Shown: positions 20,960 through 32,180, counted from the first letter of the stretch. The stretch is 64,000 bases of DNA from Chelydra serpentina (GCA_037349315.1 JBAIAC010000056.1:2890501-2954500); one strand, 5' to 3'. Notes: generated by a model not told the origin, from the sequence alone. Translations and numbers: made by a program.

Positions 20960-21600
20960 ATTACTACATTCAGCGATTCAGTGATCACATGGCCAGAAGG
21001 GACCATGGTGATCATCTAGTCTGACTCCCTAGATAACACAGGCCAGAGACCTGCCCCAAGATAATTCCTAGAGCAGAGCTGTTATGGAAACATCCCAATC
21101 TTTATTTAAAAATGGCCAGTGATGGAGAATCCACCACAATCCTTGGTAAATTGATCCACTGGTAAATTACCCGTACTGATAAAAATGTACACCTTATTTC
21201 CAGTCTGAATTTGTCTGGCTTCAACTTCCATGCATCGGATGGTGTTTCTCTGCTACATTGAAGTGTCCATTATTAAATATTTGTTCCCCATGTTGATATT
21301 TGTAGATTGTAATCTTAACCTTCTCTTTGTTAAACTAAGTAAATTGAGCTCTTTGAATCACTATCAGGCCTGTTTTCTAATCCTGTAATCATTCTTATGG
21401 CTCTTCTCTGACCCCGCTCCAATTTATCAACATTCTTCTTGAATTGTGGACACCAGAACTGGAGATAGGATTCCAGCAGTAGTCGCATTAGTGCCAAATA
21501 CAGAGGTAAAATAATCTCTATTCCTACTTGCAATTCCCCTGTTTATGTACCCCAGGATTGAATTAGCACTTTTGGCCACAGCATCGAACTGGGAGCGACC
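20960..21600 (-). mobile_element. CR1 LINE 3' fragment
   Basis: Minus-strand CR1 3' UTR (AGGGAGTCAGACTAGATGA at about 21030) and the C-terminal reverse transcriptase (SANSILGYINRGI, QFWCPQFKKNVDKLERGQ) with several frame breaks. Same subfamily as the copies at 35345 and 57410. Beyond it, TGACAATAAACCTGG (about 21630-21645) looks like the R-U5 end of an LTR, now cut by the next CR1. Confidence 0.8.
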
Positions 21601-21695
21601 CCCAGCTGATCCCCTAGTACTGTGCTGCATTGACAATAAACCTGGTCGAGCTCCTTCGCCACGGAACCAAATCTGTGGTCTTTATGAGTAAGGTT

Positions 21696-23036
21696 CATAG
21701 AATCATAGAATCTCAGGGTTGGAAGGGACCTCAGGAGGTCATCTAGTCAAACCCCCTGCTCAAAGCAGGACCAAACCCAACTAAATCATCCCAGCCAGGG
21801 CTTTCTCAAGCCTGACCTTAAAAACCTCTAAGGAAGGAGATTCCACCACCTCCCTAGGTAACCCATTCCAGTGCTTCACCACCCTACTAGTGAAAACGTT
21901 TTTCCTAATGTCCAACCTAAACCTCCCCCTCTGCAACTTGAGACCATTACTCCTTGTTCTGTCATCTTCTACCTCTGAGAACAGTCTAGAGCCATCCTCT
22001 TTGGAACCCCCTTTCAGGTAGTTGAAAGCAGCTATCAAATCCCCCCTCATTCTTCTCTTCTGCAGGCTAAACAATCCCAGTTCCTTCAGCCTCTCCTCAT
22101 AAGTCATGTGCTCCAGCCCCCTAATCATTTTTGTTGCCCTCCGCTGGACTCTTTCCAATTTATCCACATCCTTCTTGTAGTGTGGGGCCCAAAACTGGAC
22201 ACAGTACTCCAAATGAGGCCTCACCAGTGCCGAATAGAGGGGAATAATCACGTCCCTCGATCTGCTGGAAATGCCCCTACTTATACAACCCAAAATGCCA
22301 TTAGCCTTCTTGGCAACAAGGGCATACTGTTGACTCATATTCAGCTTTTCGTCCACTGTAACCCCTAGGTCCTTTTCTGCAGAACCGCTGCCCAGCCATT
22401 CGGTCCCTAGTCTGTAGCAGTGCATGGGATTCTTCCGTCCTAAGTGCAGGACTCTGCACTTGTCCTTGTTGAACCTCATCAGATTTCTTTTGGCCCAATC
22501 CTCTAATTTGTCTAGGTCCCTCTGTATCCTGTCCCTACCCTCCAGCGTATCAACCACTCCTCCCAGTTTAGTGTCATCTGCAAACTTGCTAAGGGTGCAG
22601 TCCACACCATCCTCCAGATCGTTAATGAAGATATTGAACAAAACCGGCCCCAGCACCAACCCTTGGGGCACTCCACTTGATACCGACTGCCAACTAGACA
22701 TGGAACCATTTATCACTACCCCTTGAGCCCGATCATCTAGCCAGTTTTCTATCCACCTTACCGTCCATTCATCCAGCCCATACTTCTTTAACTTGCTGGC
22801 AAGAACACTGTGCGAGACTGTATCAAAAGCTTTGCTAAAGTCAAGAAATAGCACATCCACTGCTTTCCCCTCATCCACAGAGCCGGTTATCTCATCATAG
22901 AAGGCAATTAGGTTAGTCAGGCATGACTTGCCCTTGGTGAATCCATGCTGACTGTTCTTGATCACTTTCCCCTCCTTTAAGTGGTTCAGAATTGATTCCT
23001 TGAGGACCTGTTCCATGATTTTTCCAGGGACTGAGG
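21696..23036 (-). mobile_element. CR1 LINE, young, 5'-truncated
   Basis: Spans the 3' tail (ATTCTATGATTCTATGAA at 21713-21696), a short 3' UTR and the downstream half of ORF2. The body is nearly intact over 1.3 kb. It lies between an LTR-like fragment and the envelope-like relic, so it may have inserted into one retroviral element. Confidence 0.95.
21781..23016 (-). CDS. CR1 ORF2 C-terminal part: reverse transcriptase, open 411 codons
   Basis: An uninterrupted frame covering the reverse transcriptase palm and thumb and the C-terminal region of a CR1 protein. Visible blocks are [40 protein letters not shown], the catalytic [39 protein letters not shown] and [19 protein letters not shown]. In the full protein an endonuclease precedes this; here it is missing because the copy is 5'-truncated. 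There is no promoter of its own, so it is unlikely to be expressed as an active enzyme. The lack of stops or frameshifts marks it as the most recent CR1 in the window. Confidence 0.9.
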   Translation of the reverse strand: MEQVLKESILNHLKEGKVIKNSQHGFTKGKSCLTNLIAFYDEITGSVDEGKAVDVLFLDFSKAFDTVSHSVLASKLKKYGLDEWTVRWIENWLDDRAQGVVINGSMSSWQSVSSGVPQGLVLGPVLFNIFINDLEDGVDCTLSKFADDTKLGGVVDTLEGRDRIQRDLDKLEDWAKRNLMRFNKDKCRVLHLGRKNPMHCYRLGTEWLGSGSAEKDLGVTVDEKLNMSQQYALVAKKANGILGCISRGISSRSRDVIIPLYSALVRPHLEYCVQFWAPHYKKDVDKLERVQRRATKMIRGLEHMTYEERLKELGLFSLQKRRMRGDLIAAFNYLKGGSKEDGSRLFSEVEDDRTRSNGLKLQRGRFRLDIRKNVFTSRVVKHWNGLPREVVESPSLEVFKVRLEKALAGMI

Positions 23037-23049
23037 TTGAGGTCTGCCA

Positions 23050-23958
23050 AATAAGCAGGCTGCCTTATCTGCTGCTAGTAGTGATAATACTGGAGCTCCA
23101 AGAACAGATGCACTGGGCAGCCTGAACGGCATTACTAAAGCAGCGAAATTCCAATCTTCAACACTTAAAAATACTGGTGACCTTGACATGACTGTGCCAA
23201 TTATTATGTCTATTCCCAGATGGAAAGGGAATCCTAAAGAATTTGTATATGTTAACAGTATGAGTATAATAGAGAATGGGACCTATAAACAGCCCTATCC
23301 CAGTGTGAAGATGGCAACACAAGGAGATGAAATAAACACAGCCTGCTGTAAACGAATCAAGCATAGATGGTTCTGTGAGTGCTAGGCCCAAATGAACCTG
23401 ACCACAAACAAGGGAAATTGGGCCCAACTTGTCATTACAGAGACAGTGAAGGGGGTAGTACGACTTGGATACACAGTATGTGCTATGAGATACTGCAACT
23501 TTTTGGTGGGGACACCATGCCAGGGGAGCCTGGATGGGTTTTCTCTGAACCTCACCTCTCTGATGCAGATTGGGACCCAAGTCCTTTGGCCAAGTATGAA
23601 GATGAAGGAGAAAGTGACAGAGGCTGTGACAGACAACACCAAATGGGAATCACTGGTGACTGATCTCTTTGCACCCTCTTATCCATTAACACCACTAATT
23701 TGGTACAAAGGAAAATAGAGCAATTGGGGATTATACTGTTTAGGCAGTGGAGTGGTGGGCTGCACCAGAGGAGGCGAGCTTGCACCCCCTGGTTCATACT
23801 TTAAGCCTAATATTGATGGTGGTTCAAATGATTACCACATTTGCAGTCTTGGGAACGTGCTGGTGGGTAATCAACTTGAAGAAGAAATCACAGAAAGACA
23901 GGAATATGTTGCAAAAGAAATGAATGCTGATATGAAAAGAAAGAAGCAGGGAAATTAG
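23050..23958 (+). pseudogene. Possible retroviral envelope-like relic, one frame with two stops
   Basis: A single plus-strand phase stays open for about 300 codons except for stops at 23383-23385 and 23716-23718. It has a cysteine cluster (CCKRIKHRWFCEC), several N-X-S/T glycosylation motifs (NLTT, NLTS), paired cysteines further on (CAMRYCN, TPCQG) and a charged C-terminal end rich in E and K. This is what a retroviral surface glycoprotein fragment would show, but I do not recognise the lineage and no fusion peptide or transmembrane segment is visible. An LTR-like fragment lies across the CR1 at 21.6 kb. It could also be an unrelated gene relic. Confidence 0.35.
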
Positions 23959-25564
23959 GTGAGGCCTGGCCCGACATGAATAAATAGGACATGGAGGGAG
24001 GCCTTATGTTTGGAAGATAGGATTAGGGAAGCAAATAAATGATTAGGTTGAGAACAGAATGTTTGTGCTAAATAAGATAAGTAAATAGGTCAGTAGGCCA
24101 AGAGGACAGAATGTATGAGCCAACTAAGATAAGAGGGGAAACACTCAGGGAACTATTTACTATGAACTAGATAACAAGGGACAAAGAATGTAGAGATGAG
24201 GTAAAGAGCAAGTCAAATCATGGTCAGTGCATGGACAGGGATTGGTTCCTGCAAAGTAACCAAGCCAAGCCAAAAATCTGTGATGCAGGGTATAGTAAAT
24301 GCAGTCAGAGTTGGCAGCAACAAGGGCTGGGTTCAGTATCTAGGGGTTCCGTTCCAATAACACAATGCAAAACCGGCTCGAGCCCCCTGGGACAAATATA
24401 TACCCCTTCCCCCCCCACCCCCCCGGGTGCCTCTAAGAGGCAATACTTCCCCTCTCGCAAGCACAGAGTCTGAGTGTAGCAAAAGCTTTTTAATGAGAGA
24501 AAAACAATGCAGAGAGAAACAATGCAGCATTATTTTGGGAAAACACCACAAACAGGATTCATAACCAAACCATGAGTGACAAGACCCACCCCAGCAAATT
24601 GGGCCATGTCCTCTCCCTTTGGTTCTTGAGTCCAGCAATCCAGAAGTCACCCAAAGTCCCAAAAGTCCAACAACCCCAAAGTCCAGCACCCAAAAGTCTC
24701 TGTCCCTGGCCAGTGCAGCCCCAGAGTTCAAAAGTTCATCTGCAGAGCCCCTCCCCCCCCTAGTGGAAATGGGGAGGGAGGTAAAAGGGCACCTTACGTG
24801 GTCCAAGGCCGACTGCCCCGCCTCTCTGGGGTTCTACTGCAGCCTTCACAGCAAGCCGCTCCACTCTGCCAACCGCTCCGCTCCACCAACTGTCCCGCAA
24901 GCTGCTCCAGCTGTCCCACAAACTGCTCTGCCAGCTGCTCCGCTCCACTAGCCCCTCAGCAATATATCTTCAGCCCCCCCCCCCTCACTACATAACACAG
25001 CACTCAGTGATCTCAGCTCTTAGTAATGTTAACTCTTTAGTGATTTCAGCTTGTAGGGGGGCCTCAGTGCAAGGTGCACCCTTGGCCTGAAATGAATCCA
25101 GTTCAGTAGTAACTAGCTAACAGAATCAAAATTAGCTCTGATATTCCACAGTGGAGAGAATAGGAGATGCAATTGGTATCTAGGACCCTCAGAAGGCAGC
25201 CCATACTACCAGATACAAAAACCTATACCCAACCTCTCTCAATTCACTGGGTTTGGAACCCATGTCCCTTGCCTAGCGAGTGCTGCTTAGTTGATGGCGA
25301 GTTCCCCTCCATCATGACAAAAGGCCAAGTACAGTTCCACTGTCCTTGATTTACATATAATAACAGTTTATTCTTTCTGCCCCAATACATAAAAACTGGG
25401 GATCCTACAGCCGCCCAAAATGACCATTTGGGCTATTATGGGCTCATGCTAGGTGGGGTGGGTGTGCCTATGCAAATGAGATCAGCCCCTGAAGTTCTTT
25501 GCCATGGCTCACCACCAGATGTCAGGGTGGGGCTCATCCTGACTCTGTTTACATATATAAAAGT
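23959..25564. repeat. Repeat-like DNA, probably LTR remnants
   Basis: AT-rich purine stretches (23960-24230), C-runs (about 24406-24424), an antisense poly(A)-like TTTTTAATGAGAG near 24487 and TAATAACAGTTTATTC near 25360, and TATATA and TATATAAAAG motifs suggest LTR material of more than one element. No ends with duplications were found and there is no coding motif. Confidence 0.35.
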
Positions 25565-25698
25565 AGAAGGTTTTAAGGTCAGGCTTGACAAAGCCCTGGC
25601 TGGGATGATCTAGTTGGGGTTGGTCCTGCTTTGAGCAGGGGGTTGGACTAGATGACCTCCTGAGGTCCCTTCCAACCCTGAGATTCTATGATTCTAAG
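25565..25698 (+). mobile_element. CR1 LINE 3' end, 134 bp
   Basis: Last codons of ORF2 (FKVRLDKALAGMI), the 3' UTR (GAGCAGGGGGTTGGACTAG) and the tail AGATTCTATGATTCTA on the plus strand. Confidence 0.95.
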
Positions 25699-25824
25699 GT
25701 TTCCGTGTAACTATGGAGTTGTAATGTACCCCGCATCCCTCTCCCCTGAGTTTGAATTTGATCAAAACTTCAGCGTAGCACTGATTTATGTAACTTGTCA
25801 TTTGTACAGACACATTTTCTGTCA

Positions 25825-26135
25825 AGTATCAGAGGGGTAACCGTGTTAGTCTGGATCTACAGAAGTGACAAAGGGTCCTGTGGCACCTTATAGACTAACA
25901 GAGGTATTGAAGCATAAGCTTTCATGGGTCAATACCCACTTCTTCTCAGCTGCTAGAAGAGGGCCTCACCCTCCCTGATTAGCTTACCTCGTTATCTCTA
26001 GCCTGAATCTTCCCTGCACATTATATCTGCCCCTGGACATTTCCACTGCTTGCATCCGAAGAAGTGGGTATTGACCCATGAAAGCTTATGCTTCAATACC
26101 TCTGTTAGTCTATAAGGTGCCACAGGACCCTTTGT
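25825..26135. mobile_element. Inverted-pair repeat, candidate Penelope-like element
   Basis: Two arms of about 80 bp (25867-25947 and 26058-26137) are essentially perfect reverse complements, separated by a 110-bp spacer. The whole unit is flanked by the duplication CACATTTTCTGTCA (25811-25824 and 26136-26149). The arm contains CCGAAGA, a GTGGGT...ACCCAT stem and GAAAGCTTATGC, which looks like a damaged hammerhead-ribozyme core. Penelope-like elements carry hammerhead motifs in terminal repeats that can be inverted, so this family fits best. A second composite is at 58952-59184. Confidence 0.55.
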
Positions 26136-26149
26136 CACATTTTCTGTCA

Positions 26150-27028
26150 GTACCAGACATAATTTGGGATCAGTGACACTGCATACTAATTAAGGCACGT
26201 GTTATTCAAAACAATCTTGTTCAGTGTCAGATTACCAATACTGAATCCTGACAGCAATATTTGATAAATAGGCTACTGTTCATTCAGTAGGTCAGTTGGA
26301 AAACAGCATCTGCAAGGAACAACTAGATCTATATCAACTACTGGTGTGTCACAGAGCAATGCAAACCTAAAGAGCACCACACACAGCTTGTTATGCCAGA
26401 AATGTTGTTGACATTGCAACTCCAGTGTGTGACCACAATAATATAGGCCAATCCAATGGATCAGAGAAGCTAGCCACTCCTGTCTTCTGCCCAGCAAAGC
26501 TTACCAGATGGTGACAACCAGCAGTAAGGGCAACCTATATCATGGATGAACAGTACCGTGTAGTAACTAATTACAAGAAATTTATATATGAAGGCCTCAT
26601 TTGTGATGTTACTATTCCAAATTCCTGTTTTACTCCTCATGTACATAGAACTGTGGAATGTATTGTAATAGTGCCTATCCCAATTTTTCACAATGAATTT
26701 AAAACTACAACCCTCAATCAAAATCCCAGAAATAACATTCCCAGGCCCACAATATGGGACTGAGATCAACTGACTGAAGGAAACTGTCCACAAGTCATCT
26801 GAGGGAATGTGCAGACCATTGGACACCTGGGGCATGAATGTATGGATGGGCAAAGCAAAATGGCCATAAAATAGTGTTTAGCCCACTGGATCATTTTCAT
26901 GCATTATGCTTTTCCAGGATGATTAGTAAACATTCTCCCCGTAAAAAGACAAAAAACGTCTGTATAAAAATCTTTTCCGAAAAATCGACTTCTATAAAAT
27001 CAACCTAATTTTGTAGTGTAGACATACT
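26150..27028. other. No gene recognised; AT-rich
   Basis: AT-rich sequence with short frames on both strands. The end (26930-27028), with ATCGACTTCTATAAAATCAACC and GTAGTGTAGACATACTC, resembles the end of the MITE at 34289-34589 (TAATGTAGACCAG), so an old DNA transposon end may be present. Confidence 0.35.
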
Positions 27029-27565
27029 CTTAGTCGTCTCTTTTCTGAGCTGAATAGTCCTAATCTTGTAAGTTTCATACCATTTCATACCTTTGATGAT
27101 CTTAGTCGCCCTTCTCTGAATCTTTCCCAGTTCCACTATATCTTTTTTTGAGATGGGGCGACCAGAACTGCACACAGAATTCAAGGTGCGGGTGCACCAT
27201 GGATTTATATAGTGCCATTATATTTTCTTTCTTATTTCCATCCCTTTCCTAATGGTTCCTAACATTCTGTTAGTCTTTTTGACCACTGCTGTGCACTGAG
27301 CAGAAGTTTTCAGAGAACTATCCACAATGACTAGATGACCTCCCGAGGTCCCTTCCAACCCTGAGATTCTATGATTCTATGATCTATGACTCCAAGATCT
27401 CTTTCTTGAGTGGTATCAGCTAATTTAAAATCCATCATTTAATATGTGCATTTGGGATTATTTTTTCCAATGTGCATTACTTTACACTTATCAATGTTGC
27501 ATTTCATCTGTCCATTTTGTTGCCCAGTTTGCCAGGTTTGTGAGATTCCTCTGTAGCTTCCAGAT
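27029..27565 (-). mobile_element. Old CR1 LINE fragment with a 58-bp CR1 tail inside
   Basis: Minus-strand sequence close to the copy at 55025-55995 (CTGCACACAGAATTCAAGGT; CATGGATTTATATAG). It is interrupted at 27331-27388 by the extreme 3' end of a younger CR1 on the plus strand, ending AGATTCTATGATTCTATGA. Confidence 0.8.
27331..27388 (+). mobile_element. Extremely truncated CR1 insertion
   Basis: Starts GACTAGATGACCTCCCGAGG and ends with the ATTCTATG tail. Only the last 58 bp of the element were copied, and it sits inside an older CR1. Confidence 0.8.
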
Positions 27566-28720
27566 CATAGAATCATAGAAATGTAGGACTGGAAAGGAAC
27601 TCAATAAATCATCAAGTCCAGTCTCTTGCACGGAGCTAGGACTAAATATTATCTAGACCATCCCTGACAGGTGTTTGTCTAACCTCTTCTTAAAAACCTT
27701 CAATGACAGAGATTTCACAACCTCCCTAGGTAACTTGTTCCAGTGCTGATAGTTAGGAAGGTTTTCCTAATGTCTAACCTAAATCTCTCTTGCTGCAATT
27801 TAAGGCCATTACTTCTTGTCCTGGCCTCAGTGGATAAGAAGAACAATTTATCACCCTCCTCCACATGACAACTGTTTACATACTTGAAGATTGTTATCAT
27901 GTCCCCTCCTCAGTCTTCTCTTCTCCAGACTAAACAAACCCATTTTTTTCAATCTTTCCTCACAGGACATGTTTTTTAGACCTTTAATCTTTTTTTTTTA
28001 ACTCTTCTCTGGACTTTCTCCATTCTGTCCACACATTTCCTGAAGCATGGTGCCCAGAACTGGACACAATACTCCAGTTGATGCTTTATCAGTACTGAGT
28101 AGAGTGGAAGAATTACTTATTGTGTCTTTCTTACAACACTGCTACTAATACATCCCAGAATGATGTTCACTTTTTTTGCAACTATTACTTTGTTGGCTCA
28201 TGTTTAGTTAGTGATCCTCTATAATCCCCAGATCTTTTCCTGCGGTATTCCTTCCTAGGCAATCATTTCCCATTTTGTATGTGTCTGGCTGATTGTTCCT
28301 TCCTAAGTGGAATACTTTGCATTTGTCCTTATTGAATTTCATCCTATTTATTTCAGACCATTTCTCCAGTTTGTCCAGATCATTTTGAATTCTAATCCTG
28401 TCCTCCAAAGTGCATGCATCCCAGCTTGGTATCATCCGCATCTTTAAATGTACTCTCTGTGCCATTATCCAAATCATTTATGAAGCTATTGAATAGAATG
28501 AGACCCAGGACAGATCTCTGCGGGACCTCAGCTTGACTGTGAACCACTGTTAACTACTCTCTGAATATGGTTTTCCAATCAGTTATGCATTCAGCTTATA
28601 GTAGGTTCGTCTAGGCTATCTCTCCCTAGTTTGCTTATGAGAAGCTCATATGAGACAGTATCAAAAGCCTTATTAAAGTCAAGATATATCATATCTACTT
28701 CTTCCCCCCATCCACAAGGA
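27566..28720 (-). mobile_element. CR1 LINE, 5'-truncated, decayed
   Basis: 3' tail at 27566 (TTCTATGATTCTATGAT). The minus strand has fragments of the C-terminal reverse transcriptase (KFNKDKCKVFHLGRNNQ near 28330; [18 protein letters not shown] near 27800). Numerous frameshifts. Confidence 0.85.
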
Positions 28721-28735
28721 GGCTGTCAAAGAGGC

Positions 28736-29548
28736 TGTGACAGTCTGTACCCGTATGTTCACCACTTTTACAAGACTATGATAAATTTTGTACAAAATAT
28801 GACTTGTGAGGTATCATTTGAAAACTCATAATTTGTTGGTCATTACTGTCCTGGTAAAATATGTGTGACAACACTGTATGTAAAGTCATAAGATTATACT
28901 GTATGACACTGCTGAGACATGTTCCAAGTTTAGAAAAGCAGGCACAAACCAGTTCCTCAGAGACAAAAGGCAAACTGATGCCTCGGCCAGGTGCCAACAT
29001 AAACAAATGGACTATCACCTGATTAAGTGGACATTATTTGGCAGGAAGAAAGGTGTGAGTGAGAAATTTACATCTTGGCAAAGGAACAGCTGGGGCTTCC
29101 CATGCAAACAGACTTTCTGCTCCCGAACCTCAGCTGGAGATGACTTTAAAAAAGGAAAATAACTATAAGAAGTGAGAACAGAGGACACAAATCATCTCTC
29201 CCTTCATCTCATCTCTACTCATGCACAACACTTGAAAGACAAAGGAAGCATCATTGGACAAGGGGGAGAGATCCTGGCTGGAAGATTCAGCCAGTAAGAC
29301 TGTTAGAACATATGATGAGAGAGTTTCGCTTTGAATTTGCTTAGCTTGTTAAGTTAGGTATTAGTTTGTGTTTTGCCTTTTATTTCTTTGTAACCATTTC
29401 TGACTTTTATGCCTCACTACTTGTAGTCACTTCAAATCTATCTTTCTGTAATTAATAAACTTGTTTTATTTACACCACTGTGTTTACATTGAAGTGTTTG
29501 GGAACTTCATTTGGGATAACAAGATTTGTGCATATCATTTTCTATTAA
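28736..29548 (+). mobile_element. LTR of the gypsy-associated family 2, plus strand
   Basis: Starts TGTGACAGTCTGTACCC and follows the minus-strand 5' LTR of the gypsy element over its length (ATGTTCAC, TACAAAATATGA, GAGGTATCATTTGAAA, CTGGTAAAATATGTGTG). The poly(A) region TTAATAAACTTGTTTTATT is near 29450. The 3' end is obscured by a CR1 tail, so solo versus partial cannot be decided. Confidence 0.7.
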
Positions 29549-29597
29549 TCATAGAATCATAGAATCTCAGGGTTGGAAGGGACCTCAGGAGGTCAAA
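29549..29597 (-). mobile_element. CR1 LINE 3' tail, 49 bp
   Basis: ATCATAGAATCATAGAATCT followed by the conserved CR1 end, truncated after TCAGGAGGTCA. Inserted at or near the end of the LTR. Confidence 0.85.
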
Positions 29598-30534
29598 TGA
29601 AACGACGGGCCAGTTATTCGTTGTTTTTCAGGGATTTGGGAGGCTGCTCATTTATTGGTGAAAATGTTTTCGGATGTTTCTGAGAAAATTAGCCTGGGAT
29701 TTCCAAAGAAACCTGAGCATTTCAGTCACCTGTGAAAATCCCAGCCTGAATGCACAATATTTGCATATGCAAATTTAAAGTAATAAAACTGTCACACACC
29801 CTGCACAAGCAACCCCTGTGAATCCATCAACTGTCCCCACAAACACACCAACCCTGCACACCAGAGTCCATCAGCACTTCCCAGCCACTACCACAGGAAT
29901 TCTCCTCCTCCCCAGGGATGAATTAGAGCCAGGCACTTAGGCCTCTGCCTAGAGCCCTGTTCCTCACAGCCTGTGATCACAGCTTTTCTTGGAACAAAGG
30001 CAGTTACTAGTCCTCATGGCTGCAAAGAAAAGCATAAACCTCACTTGAGTGTAACCAACACAGCAATGCTGAGACTGCAGAGAGCCTCAGCCCCTCGCTG
30101 TGAGAGGGGGAAACTGCCTTGACTATGACTGATGCAGCAACACTGCCTGAGTCTGTAAAGAGCCTGAGCCTGTAACTGTGAAAGTGGTGAACTGCTTTCT
30201 GCATTTCAGTGAGGTGTTAACATCAATATCAGACATTCTGGGGGCCCTGAGAGGACTCTGTATGGCAGAAGAGTGCAGGGCACCAGCCCCTGTGTACAGA
30301 GGCAGATATTTATGGGGTTAGATCATGGAAGGGGGGAGAGAGAGCACATGCTGTGTAAGATTTCCAGTTTGAATTAATTTCATGGCAGCATGGAGGTGTG
30401 TCTTCCAGGCAGGAGCCTTTCAGTCAGGCTGCAGGGATCCCTTTACAGAGTTAGCTGAATTACTGTACTTAGAAAACAGAAAAATAACTCTACTGAGCCT
30501 GATAAGACAGATGTGACCTGGGTCTCCAGAGAGG
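29598..30534. other. No gene recognised
   Basis: Apparently unique sequence with an imperfect duplication: GCAATGCTGAGACTGCAGAG and GCAACACTGCCTGAGTCTG, each followed by AGCCTCAGCC or GAGCCTGAGCC (30063-30190). No recognisable coding motif. Confidence 0.4.
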
Positions 30535-30650
30535 AGAGGTTCTCGTCTGGCTCTGCCAGTGGCCTGCTATGTGACCTTGGGCAAGTCACTTCCCCTCTCT
30601 GTGCCTCAGTTTCCCCATCTGTAAAGTGACAAGAATGATACTGACTCCCT
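30535..30650 (+). mobile_element. MIR-type SINE fragment
   Basis: The stretch TGTGACCTTGGGCAAGTCAC followed by CTCAGTTTCCCCATCTGTAAA is the well-known conserved 3' half of mammalian-wide interspersed repeats, which are shared across amniotes. The tRNA head is not evident. Confidence 0.8.
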
Positions 30651-30879
30651 TTGTAACATGCGCAGTGGCTGTTATTAGGCTACCTTCCTTCTCCTCCTGC
30701 TTCAGCCTGGTAGCAGCTACATTTACAGGGAGTTTCTGGAGGGCTTCTCTTGTTACAGCCATTGCGTGCTTCCTGCCCCACAACTCCGTCCGCTATGGCC
30801 CTGCGAGGGCGCAGCAGGGAGCGGTTCGCTGCTAGGACTGGTCTCGCGTCTCCCACTGGTTGCAGGCTGGATAACTGGG

Positions 30880-31420
30880 CTCTGATTTAATCATAATCGA
30901 GCAATTTGCCCAGCCTCTGTCGGAGCCTCCCCCCGTGTCCACGCGGGAGCGGCCCACGGCGATCAGCGAGACCGACCGGACCCGCAGCGCCGGCAAGTGG
31001 CAGCGATTTCCCACCTCCCCAGCCAGCGCCGCCGCGGGGCGGGGCCCCGGGGCTCGCAGCGGCCTGGCGCCTTCCCCGGCTCCCGGGAGCCAGACACCCG
31101 CGGCTCGCACCGCACGGCCCCAGGTCACGCATTGGGAGTCGCGGGGATCGGACCGAGGCCGGCCCGCCCCCCCGGCTCTAGCCAGGCCCCGCCCCCCCGG
31201 CTCCGGCCAGGCCCAGGCACCGCGCGGCCGGGGCTCCCGCGGCGGCCTGCGGAGAACGCATGCGCGGTGCGCGCCAGCCGGGCCGGCTTCAGGTACTGGG
31301 CCCGGGCGGGCTGGGCCCCGAGAGCGGCCGCGGCCTCCGTCTGCTGCAGCCCGGGCGGGGGTCCCGGCCCAGGGGGCTGTGGGGGAGTGGCTGCCGGACT
31401 CAAGGGGGTGCCAGGCTGGG
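30880..31420. promoter_or_regulatory. CpG island, probable DUSP23 promoter and 5' UTR exon
   Basis: Dense CpG and GC boxes (GGGGCGGGGCC, CCCCGCCCC) over about 500 bp in otherwise CpG-poor DNA. There is no TATA box. A plausible donor, CTTCAG/GTACTGGG, lies near 31290. Mammalian DUSP23 has an untranslated first exon, and this island is the only one upstream of the coding exons, about 5 kb away on the same strand. The link is inference; a divergent or unrelated transcript could also use it. Confidence 0.5.
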
Positions 31421-32180
31421 GGGGGCTGTGGGAGCCAGCTATGCCAGGCTGGAGGTTGGGGGTGCCAGGCTGGAGGTTGGGGGTGCCAGGCTGAGGGGGG
31501 CTGGGGGTGCCGGGCTGGGGGTGCCAGCTATGCCAGGCTGGAGGTTGGGGGGGGGCAGGCTGGGGAGGCCTGGGGGGGCCAGCTATGCCAGGCTGGAGGT
31601 TGGGGGTGCCAGGCTGAGGGGGGCTGGGGGTGCCAAGCTGAGGGGGGCTGGGGGTGCCAGCTATGCCAGGCTGGAGACTGGGGGGGCCAGGCTGGGGGGG
31701 CCTGGGGGGGCCAGCTATGCCAGGCTGGAGGTTGGGGGTGCCAGGCTGAGGGGGGCTGGGGGTGCCAGGCTGAGGGGGGCTGGGGGTGCCAGCTATGCCA
31801 GGCTGGAGGCTGGGGGGGGCAGGCTGGGGGGGCCGGGGGGGGGCCAGCTATGCCAGGCTGGAGGTTGGGGGTGCCAGACTGGGGTGCCTGGGGGGGGGCA
31901 GGCTAGGGGGGCCTGGGGGTGCCAGCTATGCCAGGCTGGAGGTTGGGGGTGCCAGGCTGGGGGGGCCAGCTATGCCAGGCTGGAGGTTGGGGGGGCCAGG
32001 CTGGGGGTGCCAGCTATGCCAGGCTGGAGGTTGGGGGGGCCAGGCTGGGGGGGCCAGCTATACCAGGCTGGAGGTTGGGGGGGCCAGACTGGGGTGCCTG
32101 GGGGGGCAGGCTAGGGGGGCCTGGGGGTGCCAGCTATGCCAGGCTGGAGGTTGGGGGTGCCAGGCTGGGGTGCCAGCTGT
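31390..32180. repeat. G-rich minisatellite beside the CpG island
   Basis: About 30 short units of the types GCCAGCTATGCCAGGCTGGA, GGTTGGGGGTGCCAGGCTG and GGGGGGGCCTGGGGGTGCCA, arranged in variable higher-order blocks. Strand asymmetry is extreme, with G-runs on plus. Open frames across it are by-products. It probably lies at the start of DUSP23 intron 1. Confidence 0.9.
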
